From positions 1-64,000 of the forward strand of contig BQJP01000004.1 of the NCBI GenBank assembly GCA_021604765.1: a stretch of 64,000 bases of DNA, written 5' to 3'. This stretch comes from Thermodesulfobacteriota bacterium (lineage in GTDB: Bacteria; Desulfobacterota_D; UBA1144; Nemesobacterales; UBA2774). This document shows, in pieces, positions 7,795 through 15,614 of the stretch. The notes under the pieces were generated by a model, which was not told the origin of the DNA, made no database searches, and saw only the letters and a program-made list of their open reading frames with translations. A program made the position numbers and the translations under genes. Positions within the stretch are counted from its first letter, which is position 1; the number at the start of each line of letters is the position of its first letter.

Positions 7795-8313
7795 TTACTT
7801 AACCTCTGTCATGATGTCATAAATACCACTTACTGATGCAATATGACAACCTACACATCCTTTAGGCTTTCCAGCTAATGTAACGCTCATTTTTTTACCA
7901 TCCATTTCTACTTCTTTCACAGCAACAGTGCCGTTAGGCATGTATTTAACCCAGAAATAGTCGTCCTTTCCGTCCCCAGTTTTATCCATTACCGTAATTG
8001 CACCTAGTGTTTTATCGGGCATATAGTTCTCTTTTATAATAATCGACCCCTTAGGCATCTCTTTAGCACCTGCTTTAAGGGCATTTGCAGCTGTTTCATT
8101 GGTATATGTGGTTAGTAAAGCCCCATGAGGATGCGTTCCTTTGTATAACTTGCTCTTCCCTGGCCACAAAGCCCAATTGTTTTGATAATCCGCCTCTTGC
8201 ATAGAATTCCACAGTTTAGCTGCTTTATCTGATTCGTCCTTAGCAATTCCAGATCCAATATAAACAAACCCCACAGCTAGCACAAAAGTAATTACAAAAA
8301 GTAACTTTCTCAT
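7795..8313 (-). CDS. cytochrome P460-family periplasmic c-type cytochrome
   Basis: A 172-residue secreted protein: signal peptide (about 1-24), then a cytochrome P460-like domain recognisable by HPHGALLTTYTNETA (61-75) and MPKGSIIIKENYMP (86-99), and a CVGCH heme site at 153-157 near the C-terminus. P460 cytochromes are mono-heme enzymes, some oxidising hydroxylamine or nitric oxide, others only electron carriers. I start at the second ATG because GGGAGG lies 6 bases before it; an in-frame ATG six codons upstream would place that site inside the gene. It stands between ccmA and ccmB and ends in a strong terminator. The function in this organism cannot be read from sequence. Confidence 0.82.
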   Translation of the reverse strand: MRKLLFVITFVLAVGFVYIGSGIAKDESDKAAKLWNSMQEADYQNNWALWPGKSKLYKGTHPHGALLTTYTNETAANALKAGAKEMPKGSIIIKENYMPDKTLGAITVMDKTGDGKDDYFWVKYMPNGTVAVKEVEMDGKKMSVTLAGKPKGCVGCHIASVSGIYDIMTEVK

Positions 8314-8420
8314 ACTAAGCCTCCCTACCATATTTCTTATAAGATAAGATGCAGAAAATGCGGTTGGGTTTCACATATCTAAAAAAAGTGTAAAAAAGAT
8401 AGAGGGACTATTGGAGAGTA

Positions 8421-9152
8421 TTAACTATTTTCAACTTTGGAAATATACAGATCTTTAAAATTTATAGGGTCTGTTTGACTCGTAGGGCTATCATATACAA
8501 TTTTTCCTTTGGACAGTATTCCTACCCTATCACTTAAATCCAAACCCTCATCAATATTATGTGTAGTCATAATTATTGTGCGGTTCTGTTTTTTTAGTTG
8601 TGATAGCATTTCCCCAAATATTTGAGCACCATGCTGATCTAACCCCGTATATGGTTCATCTAAGAGGAGAATTTTGGGTTCATGAACAATAGCTCTAGCT
8701 ACTGTTAGGCGTTGTTTCATTCCCCGGGAAAAGGTCCTGACTAAATCATTGCTTCGTGATTCAAGACCTACTTGCTTTATTACAGATTGTGCTCGTTCAT
8801 TAATGTCAGCAATTCCATATAACTCACCGAAAAACTTAATATTCTCAAATGCGGTTAAAGTTTCATATAAATAAGGATCGTGAGAAATAACGCCAATGGT
8901 GGATCTTATTTTCTGAACGTCTTTTTTTACATCAATGCCTAGTACAGATAATTTACCAGATGTTGGGTCTGTAAGGGTTGCTAGTAGCTTTGTTAATGTA
9001 GTCTTGCCGGCTCCATTAGGTCCAAATAGAGTATAGAATTCACCATTTTTCACACTCAGATCAACTCCTCTAAGCGCCTCAAAATTGCCATAAGATTTTT
9101 TAAGATCTTCTGCTTTGATATCAAAGTCTTGTTTTTCTAATGAGTTGTTCAT
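8421..9152 (-). CDS. ccmA: heme exporter ATPase CcmA
   Basis: A 243-residue ABC ATPase with Walker A GPNGAGKT (44-51), signature FSRGMKQR (141-148), Walker B ILLLDEP (161-167) and the switch His in MTTHNIDEG. The signature FSRGMKQRL is the form usual in CcmA and in ABC-2-type export ATPases. With ccmB and ccmC on the same strand just downstream, the heme-complex role is the natural reading: ATP hydrolysis releases holo-CcmE. The gene begins 17 bases after the SDR oxidoreductase gene and is likely transcribed with it from the promoter at 10256-10285. The best alternative is an unrelated ABC-2 export ATPase, which the context makes less likely. Confidence 0.9.
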   Translation of the reverse strand: MNNSLEKQDFDIKAEDLKKSYGNFEALRGVDLSVKNGEFYTLFGPNGAGKTTLTKLLATLTDPTSGKLSVLGIDVKKDVQKIRSTIGVISHDPYLYETLTAFENIKFFGELYGIADINERAQSVIKQVGLESRSNDLVRTFSRGMKQRLTVARAIVHEPKILLLDEPYTGLDQHGAQIFGEMLSQLKKQNRTIIMTTHNIDEGLDLSDRVGILSKGKIVYDSPTSQTDPINFKDLYISKVENS

Positions 9153-9169
9153 AGCAGATATTGTTCATA

Positions 9170-10210
9170 CTAAACTTTAAGTATATATTTTAGAAGCTCA
9201 TCTGTTCCACCTATTTTCGTTACCCAATCTTTGAGCTCCTCCATTCCATCATCCATGTCGACCGCAGGTTTATAGCCAAGATCTGATTGGGCTTTCTGGA
9301 TACTATAACTTCTGGAACCTGAGAGTGCGGCAACGGCCATTTTTGTTAGTACAGGAGGTTTCTTAGATTTTGTTAATTTGAAAATCACTTCCAGGATAGC
9401 AGCCACTGCATAGGCAATTTTATATGGTATTGAGACCCCAGGAGTCCAATCTATACCAGATGAATCGAGTTGTTTTGTTAAAAAATCCATATACGGAATC
9501 TTAACTCCGTCGTTTATAAAATATATATTCCCCGGTGCTTTTTTGCTCTCAGCCAATAATAGTAAGGCATTTACAAGGTTTTTAACATGGCACGGTGTCA
9601 CAAATCTATCTCCGCTCCCCATGGGATAAAGGATTCCTTTCTTAGCAGCCATAGCTATCCTTGGCAGTATAACCGTATCTCCCGCGCCCCAAACGTTGGA
9701 TGGTCTAACTACAGTAGTCTCGAGTCCGTTGTTGTTATTTTTCAAAACTAATTTTTCAGCTTCTGTTTTAGATGCATTGTAGTTATCTGTCTGGTTCTTC
9801 GTATAAGGATATGTTTCATCAATATCTTCTAGTTTATGAATGTTCCAAAAATCTGATTTCCATACAACAGTAGAAGAGCTCATATATACGAATCTTTTGA
9901 TATTGTTAACCTTAGATGATTCTAATAGTTCCTTAGTAGCAAGCACATTATATTTATAGAAAGTTTCAGAATCTCCCCAGTCTGTTACCAGAGCTGCAAG
10001 ATGAAATAATATCTCACCATCTTTGGTTATATTCCTTAATACCTCAAGATCTCCTAAATCTCCATATAAGAGTTCCACGCCAAGCTCATTAAGACGGGAA
10101 ACATTGCTTGTTTTTCTGACAAGACAGCGTACCTCATACCCCTGTTCCACAAGAGACTCTACAAGTTTGCCGCCAATAAATCCTGTTCCACCAGTGACTA
10201 TTGCTTTCAT
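9170..10210 (-). CDS. NAD(P)-dependent extended SDR oxidoreductase (3-beta-HSD/epimerase type)
   Basis: A 346-residue extended short-chain dehydrogenase: nucleotide-binding GGTGFIGG (7-14), catalytic pair Y144 and K148 in YNASK, preceded by the SSS segment at 111-113, and the RPSNVWG substrate-side motif near 169. The general layout matches 3-beta-hydroxysteroid dehydrogenase/dihydroflavonol-reductase-like and hopanoid-associated epimerase families (HpnA type), which act on sugars, steroids or isoprenoids; the substrate cannot be assigned. It is the first gene of the run leading into ccmA, under a good promoter, so co-transcription with heme export genes is likely though a metabolic link is not obvious. 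Confidence 0.8.
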   Translation of the reverse strand: MKAIVTGGTGFIGGKLVESLVEQGYEVRCLVRKTSNVSRLNELGVELLYGDLGDLEVLRNITKDGEILFHLAALVTDWGDSETFYKYNVLATKELLESSKVNNIKRFVYMSSSTVVWKSDFWNIHKLEDIDETYPYTKNQTDNYNASKTEAEKLVLKNNNNGLETTVVRPSNVWGAGDTVILPRIAMAAKKGILYPMGSGDRFVTPCHVKNLVNALLLLAESKKAPGNIYFINDGVKIPYMDFLTKQLDSSGIDWTPGVSIPYKIAYAVAAILEVIFKLTKSKKPPVLTKMAVAALSGSRSYSIQKAQSDLGYKPAVDMDDGMEELKDWVTKIGGTDELLKYILKV

Positions 10211-10255
10211 AATTTGTTGATCCTGTTGTTGCTATCTATAGCTAGAAACCTTACT

Positions 10256-10285
10256 AATATACTCTTAAAGTTAGAATATCGTCAA
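10256..10285 (-). promoter_or_regulatory. sigma-70 promoter for the SDR-ccmA unit
   Basis: Minus strand: -35 TTGACG (10280-10285), 18-base spacer, -10 TATATT (10256-10261). The start codon of the SDR gene is about 46 bases below the -10 box. Five of six bases match the consensus in each hexamer. Confidence 0.6.
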
Positions 10286-10330
10286 AGTTTTGATTCTCTC
10301 TAGAAATATTTATTTGTATTAATCGTGTAG

Positions 10331-10375
10331 TAAAAAATAACCCCGTTGTTGTATAACTATTATGCAACAACGGGG
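10331..10375 (-). terminator. strong rho-independent terminator of the 57-residue gene
   Basis: A perfect 11-base-pair stem (CCCCGTTGTTG, 10341-10351, with CAACAACGGGG, 10365-10375), extendable by three more pairs into the loop, followed on the minus strand by TTATTTTTTA. It lies 27 bases after the stop codon of the small gene and nothing else on that strand could use it. Confidence 0.92.
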
Positions 10376-10402
10376 CCAGGAGGATGGATGGTACAATAGT
10401 TC

Positions 10403-10576
10403 TTAATTTATGTCATTAAGCCATTTCTCCATCCACTCTTTTGTGCTTTCTGCCTTTTCTCTTGTAGATGTGGTGGAAAATTCTTTGTTATCTATATATA
10501 TACCCCAATAAGTTATTGAAGTGCTCGTACTTTCAATATTTGCATGAACTGTGTAAGGTTCAATTGAAATTGTCAT
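10403..10576 (-). CDS. unrecognised 57-residue protein
   Basis: An ATG-started frame of 57 codons ending in TAA. A full GGAGGT ribosome binding site lies 8 bases before the ATG, a plausible promoter (10620-10647) lies upstream and a strong terminator follows, so it has everything a monocistronic gene needs. The protein starts MTISIEPYTVHANIESTSTS, has a central aromatic strand (ITYWGIYIDNKEF) and an amphipathic charged C-terminal helix (TREKAESTKEWMEKWLND). There is no signal peptide, membrane helix or metal motif; it should be a small soluble alpha/beta protein. I do not recognise a family. It is divergent from the arginine decarboxylase gene. Confidence 0.8.
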   Translation of the reverse strand: MTISIEPYTVHANIESTSTSITYWGIYIDNKEFSTTSTREKAESTKEWMEKWLNDIN

Positions 10577-10619
10577 ATTTAGTTACCTCCAATTTTATTT
10601 CTATTACCCTTATAATCTT

Positions 10620-10647
10620 AAAATAGTCATGAAAAATGGGTTTTCAA
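10620..10647 (-). promoter_or_regulatory. candidate promoter of the 57-residue gene
   Basis: Minus strand: TTGAAA (10642-10647), 16-base spacer, TATTTT (10620-10625), 44 bases above the start codon. Moderate match to sigma-70 consensus. Confidence 0.4.
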
Positions 10648-10767
10648 GCAACTTTACAAACATTAGGTCTGTACTAAGTATTGAATTGACTCTCTACTAA
10701 AAATAATCGCAAGAAATTTTGTCGGTTTATGTCTATCAATCCCTTTTTGCCGATTATATAAAACCCA

Positions 10768-10794
10768 TTGACAAGTTAGCTTAAATGGTATAAA
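10768..10794 (+). promoter_or_regulatory. promoter of the arginine decarboxylase gene
   Basis: A perfect -35 TTGACA (10768-10773) is followed after 15 bases by TATAAA (10789-10794), or after 17 bases by TAAATA (10791-10796). The TTG start codon lies about 30 bases further on, so the leader is very short. Confidence 0.6.
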
Positions 10795-10824
10795 TATAAG
10801 CCACTTTACTAATGGAGGAGTGCT

Positions 10825-11376
10825 TTGTTAATACCTAAAACAGCATTTATAACTAAAGGGGTAGGAAGACATAAAGAAAAGCTAACCAGTTTTGAAATGG
10901 CGCTTAGAAATGCCAAAATTGCAGAGTTCAACTTGGTTAAGGTATCAAGTATATTCCCACCAGATTGCAAACTTGTCCAAAGAGCTAACGGGCTAAAGAA
11001 TTTATTTCCAGGTCAAATTCTTCATGTAGTTATGAGTGAAAATGCTACAAACGAACCAAATCGCCTAGTTGCAGCTTCGGCGGGTGTCGCTATTCCCAAG
11101 GATTCCTCCAGACATGGTTATATATCAGAGCATCATAGCTTTGGACAAAAAGATACAGTGGCGGGCGATTATGCTGAAGACCTAGCCGTGTATATGCTAG
11201 CTACAACATTGGGTGTCCCTTTTGATCCTGATAAAAGTTATGACGAACAAAAGGATATATGGAAGATTAGTGATCATATTGTAAAAACAATTAATGTCAC
11301 TCAAACTGCGGTAGGAGATAAGAACGGTTTATGGACAACAGTAGTTGCTGCAGTGGTGTTTGCTACTTATCGTTAA
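10825..11376 (+). CDS. pdaD: pyruvoyl-dependent arginine decarboxylase
   Basis: This 183-residue protein decarboxylates arginine to agmatine, the first step of one polyamine route. The proenzyme cuts itself between two serines, turning the second into the pyruvoyl cofactor; the site is visible as LVKVSSIFPP with S41-S42. The downstream core (NRLVAASAGVAIP, SEHHSFGQ) also fits the family, and the length is close to archaeal and bacterial members. The start is TTG with GGAGG six bases before it. It is a single-gene + strand unit between the divergent 57-residue gene and convergent rfbB (24 bases away). No agmatine-processing gene is adjacent. Confidence 0.93.
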   Translation: MLIPKTAFITKGVGRHKEKLTSFEMALRNAKIAEFNLVKVSSIFPPDCKLVQRANGLKNLFPGQILHVVMSENATNEPNRLVAASAGVAIPKDSSRHGYISEHHSFGQKDTVAGDYAEDLAVYMLATTLGVPFDPDKSYDEQKDIWKISDHIVKTINVTQTAVGDKNGLWTTVVAAVVFATYR

Positions 11377-11400
11377 AAGTATATCTGTTCTAAGTTCTTA

Positions 11401-12453
11401 TTAGCTGTAATGCGCCTTGATCCAGTCAAGGTATTCTCCGCTACGAACATTTTCTACCCATTCTTCGTTGTCTAGATACCATTTAATAGTTTTCAGTAGT
11501 CCGGTTTCAAATGATTCAACGGGCTTCCAGCCAAGTTCATTATTTATTTTTGTTGAATCAATTGCATAGCGTCTATCGTGACCTGGGCGATCGGTAACGA
11601 ATGAAATAAGGCTCCTTCTTTTTTCTCTATTAGGTCTTGTTCCAACAATTACATCTAAATAATCACAAATCATTTCAACAACTTTAATGTTTTCCATTTC
11701 ATTTCTACCACCAATATTATATGTTTCACCAATTCTTCCCTTATCCATAATTGTCCATATAGCTGTGCAGTGATCTCTAACATAGAGCCAATCCCTTATA
11801 TTAAGGCCATCACCGTAAACGGGAAGCGCTTTGTCTTCAAGAGTATTTAGAATCATAAGTGGAATAAGTTTTTCCGGAAACTGGAACGGGCCATAATTAT
11901 TTGAGCAGTTTGATATAGTTATAGGCAGTTCATAAGTTTTAAAATAAGCCCTAACTAGATGATCTGAAGAGGCTTTTGAGGCAGAATAAGGACTATTAGG
12001 TTTATATGAAGTGAGTTCCGTAAAATATTTCTCTTCTTCTAGACTCCCAAAGACTTCATCCGTACTTATATGGTGAAATTGTTTTATACGTCCTCCCCTT
12101 TCTCTACTAAGTTCAAGAAGATTGTATGTTCCTATGATATTAGTATTTATAAATTCATCAGGGCTTGCTATTGAACGATCAACATGAGATTCCGCAGCAA
12201 AATGACATATTCCATCAATTTCATATTTATCAAAAATTACTGATAGTGAGTCTCTATCTACAATATCAGCTTTAACAAAAACATATCTGTCAGCATAATT
12301 TGTTTCTATATCGCATAGGCTTTCAGGATTACCGGCATAAGTGAGTTTATCTAGATTTATAATTCTTCCCTCATAGTCAGATTCTTCCAAAAGATAACGT
12401 ATGAAGTTAACTCCAATAAATCCTGCGCCTCCTGTAACAAGTAGATTTTTCAT
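11401..12453 (-). CDS. rfbB: dTDP-glucose 4,6-dehydratase
   Basis: Second step of dTDP-L-rhamnose synthesis: dTDP-glucose to dTDP-4-keto-6-deoxyglucose. The 350-residue extended SDR has GGAGFIG (8-14), the TDE catalytic triad segment (131-133, in HHISTDEVFG), and Y156/K160 in YSASK. The start overlaps the rfbC stop by four bases, showing tight coupling; order of transcription is rfbA-rfbC-rfbB. Length and motifs are ordinary for the family. The fourth gene, rfbD, is absent here and is found about 32 kb away inside the polysaccharide locus. Confidence 0.96.
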   Translation of the reverse strand: MKNLLVTGGAGFIGVNFIRYLLEESDYEGRIINLDKLTYAGNPESLCDIETNYADRYVFVKADIVDRDSLSVIFDKYEIDGICHFAAESHVDRSIASPDEFINTNIIGTYNLLELSRERGGRIKQFHHISTDEVFGSLEEEKYFTELTSYKPNSPYSASKASSDHLVRAYFKTYELPITISNCSNNYGPFQFPEKLIPLMILNTLEDKALPVYGDGLNIRDWLYVRDHCTAIWTIMDKGRIGETYNIGGRNEMENIKVVEMICDYLDVIVGTRPNREKRRSLISFVTDRPGHDRRYAIDSTKINNELGWKPVESFETGLLKTIKWYLDNEEWVENVRSGEYLDWIKAHYS

Positions 12454-13007
12454 TGTTTATACACCGGCAATAATTTCTCTGGTATTTGATCTAATACGGG
12501 AGCTTGAGAGTCTTTCTTTGACACAAGCGGTTTGGAGAAAGGCCAGTCAATATTAACTTTTGAATCTGACCAGAGAAGACTATATTCATCCTCAAAATCA
12601 TATAGGTCTGTACACTTATACAACACATCAGCACTGTCACTTAATACACAAAATCCATGAGCAAAACCCTCAGGTATAAATATCTGTTTTTTATTCATTG
12701 CCGATAAGTGAAGACCTATCCATTTGCCAAAAGTCGGTGACCCTACTCGAATATCCACAGCTACGTCAAATATTTCTCCCGTAATCGCAGTGACAAGTTT
12801 TCCCTGTGGTTTGTTAAGTTGATAGTGGAGCCCTCTTACTACACCCTTTTTTGAATTCGAATGGTTGTCCTGTATAAAGACTTCTCCAAGATCTTTGTAT
12901 TTATCTGAATGATAAACTTCTTTGAAAAATCCCCTTTCATCTTGATGTAAGTCGGATTCAATAATTATTACACCTTCAAATTCAGTTTTGGAAAATGATA
13001 ATGTCAT
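12450..13007 (-). CDS. rfbC: dTDP-4-dehydrorhamnose 3,5-epimerase
   Basis: Third enzyme of the dTDP-rhamnose route. The 185-residue cupin has the catalytic His at 61 in VVRGLHYQ, the sheet FDVAVDIRVGSPTFGKWIG (80-98), and Y130, matching the acid/base Tyr. Length is standard. It starts 8 bases after rfbA and overlaps rfbB by four bases. Confidence 0.95.
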   Translation of the reverse strand: MTLSFSKTEFEGVIIIESDLHQDERGFFKEVYHSDKYKDLGEVFIQDNHSNSKKGVVRGLHYQLNKPQGKLVTAITGEIFDVAVDIRVGSPTFGKWIGLHLSAMNKKQIFIPEGFAHGFCVLSDSADVLYKCTDLYDFEDEYSLLWSDSKVNIDWPFSKPLVSKKDSQAPVLDQIPEKLLPVYKQ

Positions 13008-13015
13008 AGATGTAG

Positions 13016-13888
13016 TTAATTTTCTTCGTTTAGTATTTCTCTAAGATATTCTCCGTATTCATTTCCTGACATTTGCTCTGCGAGTTTTTTAAATCCGTTA
13101 GTATCTATTAACCCTTGTCTATAAGCAATTTCTTCAATACAGGCAACTTTGATGCCTTGCCGCTCCTGTATGGCTTGAACATAGCTTGCTGCTTGTTGCA
13201 GTGAATCATAAGTTCCCGTATCAAGCCAGGAAAATCCTCGACCTAATACTTCAACCAACAAATTTCCTCTTCGCAGGTATTCTAGATTAACATCTGTAAT
13301 CTCAAGCTCCCCTCTACTTGAAGGGGTTAAGTTTGTCGCAATATCAACAACTTGGTTATCATAAAAATAAAGCCCCGTTACTGCATAACGCGATTTAGGC
13401 TTTTGCGGCTTTTCCTCAATTCCGACAACTTTTCCATCTGAATCAAAATTAACAACACCATAGCGCTCAGGGTCTTTTACTCGATATCCAAATATAGTTG
13501 CCCCTTCTTTAAGGTTTGAGGCCCGTTCCACAATATCCAACAAACCCTCACCATAGAACAAATTGTCTCCCAAAATAAGACAAACAGTGTCATTACCTAT
13601 AAACTCTCTTCCAATAATGAAAGCCTGAGCTAAACCATCAGGATTAGGTTGCTCAGCATATGAAAACGACAATCCAAGCTGAGATCCGTCTCCAAACAAC
13701 TCTTTAAACATAGGTAAATCATGTGGTGTAGATATAATAAGGATTTCTCTTATACCAGCGGACATAAGAACTGATAAAGGGAAATAAATCATTGGTTTAT
13801 CATAAACGGGAAGGAGTTGTTTACTTATAGTACGAGTTATAGGGTAAAGTCTTGTTCCTGCCCCGCCTGCTAATATAATTCCTTTCAT
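13016..13888 (-). CDS. rfbA: glucose-1-phosphate thymidylyltransferase
   Basis: First enzyme of the dTDP-rhamnose pathway, joining dTTP and glucose-1-phosphate. The 290-residue nucleotidyltransferase starts with the family motif [13 protein letters not shown] (6-18), with [16 protein letters not shown] next and the Mg-binding ILGDNLFYG near 105-113. The length is that of the short RmlA type. It is 65 bases downstream of recN; I see neither a strong promoter nor a terminator in that gap, so read-through from the proA-sigma-recN transcript is possible. Confidence 0.96.
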   Translation of the reverse strand: MKGIILAGGAGTRLYPITRTISKQLLPVYDKPMIYFPLSVLMSAGIREILIISTPHDLPMFKELFGDGSQLGLSFSYAEQPNPDGLAQAFIIGREFIGNDTVCLILGDNLFYGEGLLDIVERASNLKEGATIFGYRVKDPERYGVVNFDSDGKVVGIEEKPQKPKSRYAVTGLYFYDNQVVDIATNLTPSSRGELEITDVNLEYLRRGNLLVEVLGRGFSWLDTGTYDSLQQAASYVQAIQERQGIKVACIEEIAYRQGLIDTNGFKKLAEQMSGNEYGEYLREILNEEN

Positions 13889-13953
13889 TTGTTATCCTTA
13901 GGTGGTTCTAACAACAATATTAACTTTTTTTTTAGATAGTGTAAGTAGTAAAA

Positions 13954-15609
13954 TTAGTGTTTTAACATTTCTTGTGCGGCATCTAAAGTTTTTTGGGTGA
14001 TGTTAAAGCCGCCAATCATTCTTGCAAGCTCTATGACTCTCTCATTGCCTACTAAATTCTTTATCGTAACCTGAGTTTTATTGTCTTCATGAGTTTTTGA
14101 GACGGTTAGGTGCGAGTCAGCGAATTTCGCTACTTGCGGAAGATGTGTAATACAAATAACCTGATATGATTTCGAAAGATTCCTGATTTTCTGACCTACT
14201 GCTTCTGCTATAGCTCCTCCAACACCAGAGTCGGCCTCATCAAATATTATCACCGACCCGCCCTCCACTCTTGCAATTACCTCTTTAAGTACAAGCATGA
14301 TGCGTGATAACTCTCCGCCCGATGCGACTTTTGTTAAAGGCTTGGGGTCCTCATCAGGGTTAGCAGAAAATAAAAAAGACACATCGTCTATGCCATTTGA
14401 AGATATTCTTTTGTCATTAAATTGTATATGGAAGTTGCCTCCCTTAATGCCTACTTCTTTTAACTCATCTTGTAAAGTTTGGGTTAATTTCTTTGATGAC
14501 TGTTTTCTTTTTCTAGATAGTGTTTTGGCTAACTTTAATAATTCGTTCATTAAACTATCTGATTGTTCAGTTAAAGATCTAACACGTTCATCAAAATGCT
14601 CAATATTATTTAGTTCCTTCTCTATTTCATCACGTTTGTTGATAATTTCAGATACCGTATCTCCGTATTTTCTTTTAAGATTATTAATCAAATGAATTCT
14701 GTCTTCAATCACCTCAAGCGTTCCAGATTCTGATGAAAGTTGAGATGTATAATCTCTTATTAAAAATGCAGCTTCTTGTAATTGCAACATCCCCTTCTCT
14801 ATTGATTCTGCTATCTCACTTAGCTTAGGATCAATTTTTGCCGTTTCTTTAAAATCATTAGAAAGTTTTTGTAATATTCCTAACACAGAGTTCTCTTTTT
14901 CATAAAGTGTCTCATATGCGCTGCTCGACGAACTTTCTAGTCGTTCCGAATTAACAATTTTAAGCTTTTCCTCTTCAAGCTTTTCATCCTCACCTATTGC
15001 AAGCTCAGCATTATCAATCTCATTTAACTGATATTTGAGATATTCTTCTTTTTCCAGTCTATCTTTCTTTGACTGCTTGAGATCTTCAAGCTCTTTTTGA
15101 ATAACTAAATAACCTTGGAACTTATCTCGTAAGGCTACTGCTTCATTGGTACTCTTTCCAAAATCATCTAAAATTTTTATATGATTATCTTCTCTTAAGA
15201 GACTCTGGTGTTCATGCTGGCTAAATATATCTACAAGCCCTTTAGTTATTGTAGACAGCAAGGTCAGTGTTGAGAGACTGCCGTTTATAAAAACACGGCT
15301 TCTTGCACTACGGTGAATTACACGTTTAATCAGGAGTTCTCCTGACGTAGTATCAAACCCTGAGTTTGTGAGTCTCTCCTTGATTGCAATATCATTAGAT
15401 ATATCAAAAAGCGCCTCTATGTGAGCTTCCTCTTTTCCTGTTTTAATGTTTTCCGCAGAGGCTTTATCACCCAAGATAATATTTATAGCGTCAACGATTA
15501 CAGATTTCCCAGCACCTGTCTCACCGGTAATAATGTTTAAACCGGGACTTAGGCCTACAGATAGGTCTTCAATGATAGTAAAGTTTTTTAAGGTAAGTCC
15601 TAAAAGCAC
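13954..15609 (-). CDS. recN: DNA repair protein RecN
   Basis: RecN is an SMC-like ATPase acting in double-strand-break repair. The 551-residue product has an N-terminal Walker A GETGAGKS (29-36), two long coiled-coil arms (about 155-385 in total), and the C-terminal head with signature VASGGELSRIML and Walker B IIFDEADSGVGG. The start is GTG, five bases after the stop of the sigma factor gene, so its ribosome binding site lies within the end of that gene and coupling is likely. Domain order and length are normal. Confidence 0.95.
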   Translation of the reverse strand: MLLGLTLKNFTIIEDLSVGLSPGLNIITGETGAGKSVIVDAINIILGDKASAENIKTGKEEAHIEALFDISNDIAIKERLTNSGFDTTSGELLIKRVIHRSARSRVFINGSLSTLTLLSTITKGLVDIFSQHEHQSLLREDNHIKILDDFGKSTNEAVALRDKFQGYLVIQKELEDLKQSKKDRLEKEEYLKYQLNEIDNAELAIGEDEKLEEEKLKIVNSERLESSSSSAYETLYEKENSVLGILQKLSNDFKETAKIDPKLSEIAESIEKGMLQLQEAAFLIRDYTSQLSSESGTLEVIEDRIHLINNLKRKYGDTVSEIINKRDEIEKELNNIEHFDERVRSLTEQSDSLMNELLKLAKTLSRKRKQSSKKLTQTLQDELKEVGIKGGNFHIQFNDKRISSNGIDDVSFLFSANPDEDPKPLTKVASGGELSRIMLVLKEVIARVEGGSVIIFDEADSGVGGAIAEAVGQKIRNLSKSYQVICITHLPQVAKFADSHLTVSKTHEDNKTQVTIKNLVGNERVIELARMIGGFNITQKTLDAAQEMLKH

Positions 15610-15614
15610 CAGCT

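Noticed and set aside
8314-8331. Upstream ATG of the P460-like gene
   Set aside because: It precedes the GGGAGG site, which serves the second ATG.
14297-14695. 132-residue + strand frame inside recN
   Set aside because: Shadow frame opposite a full-length RecN.
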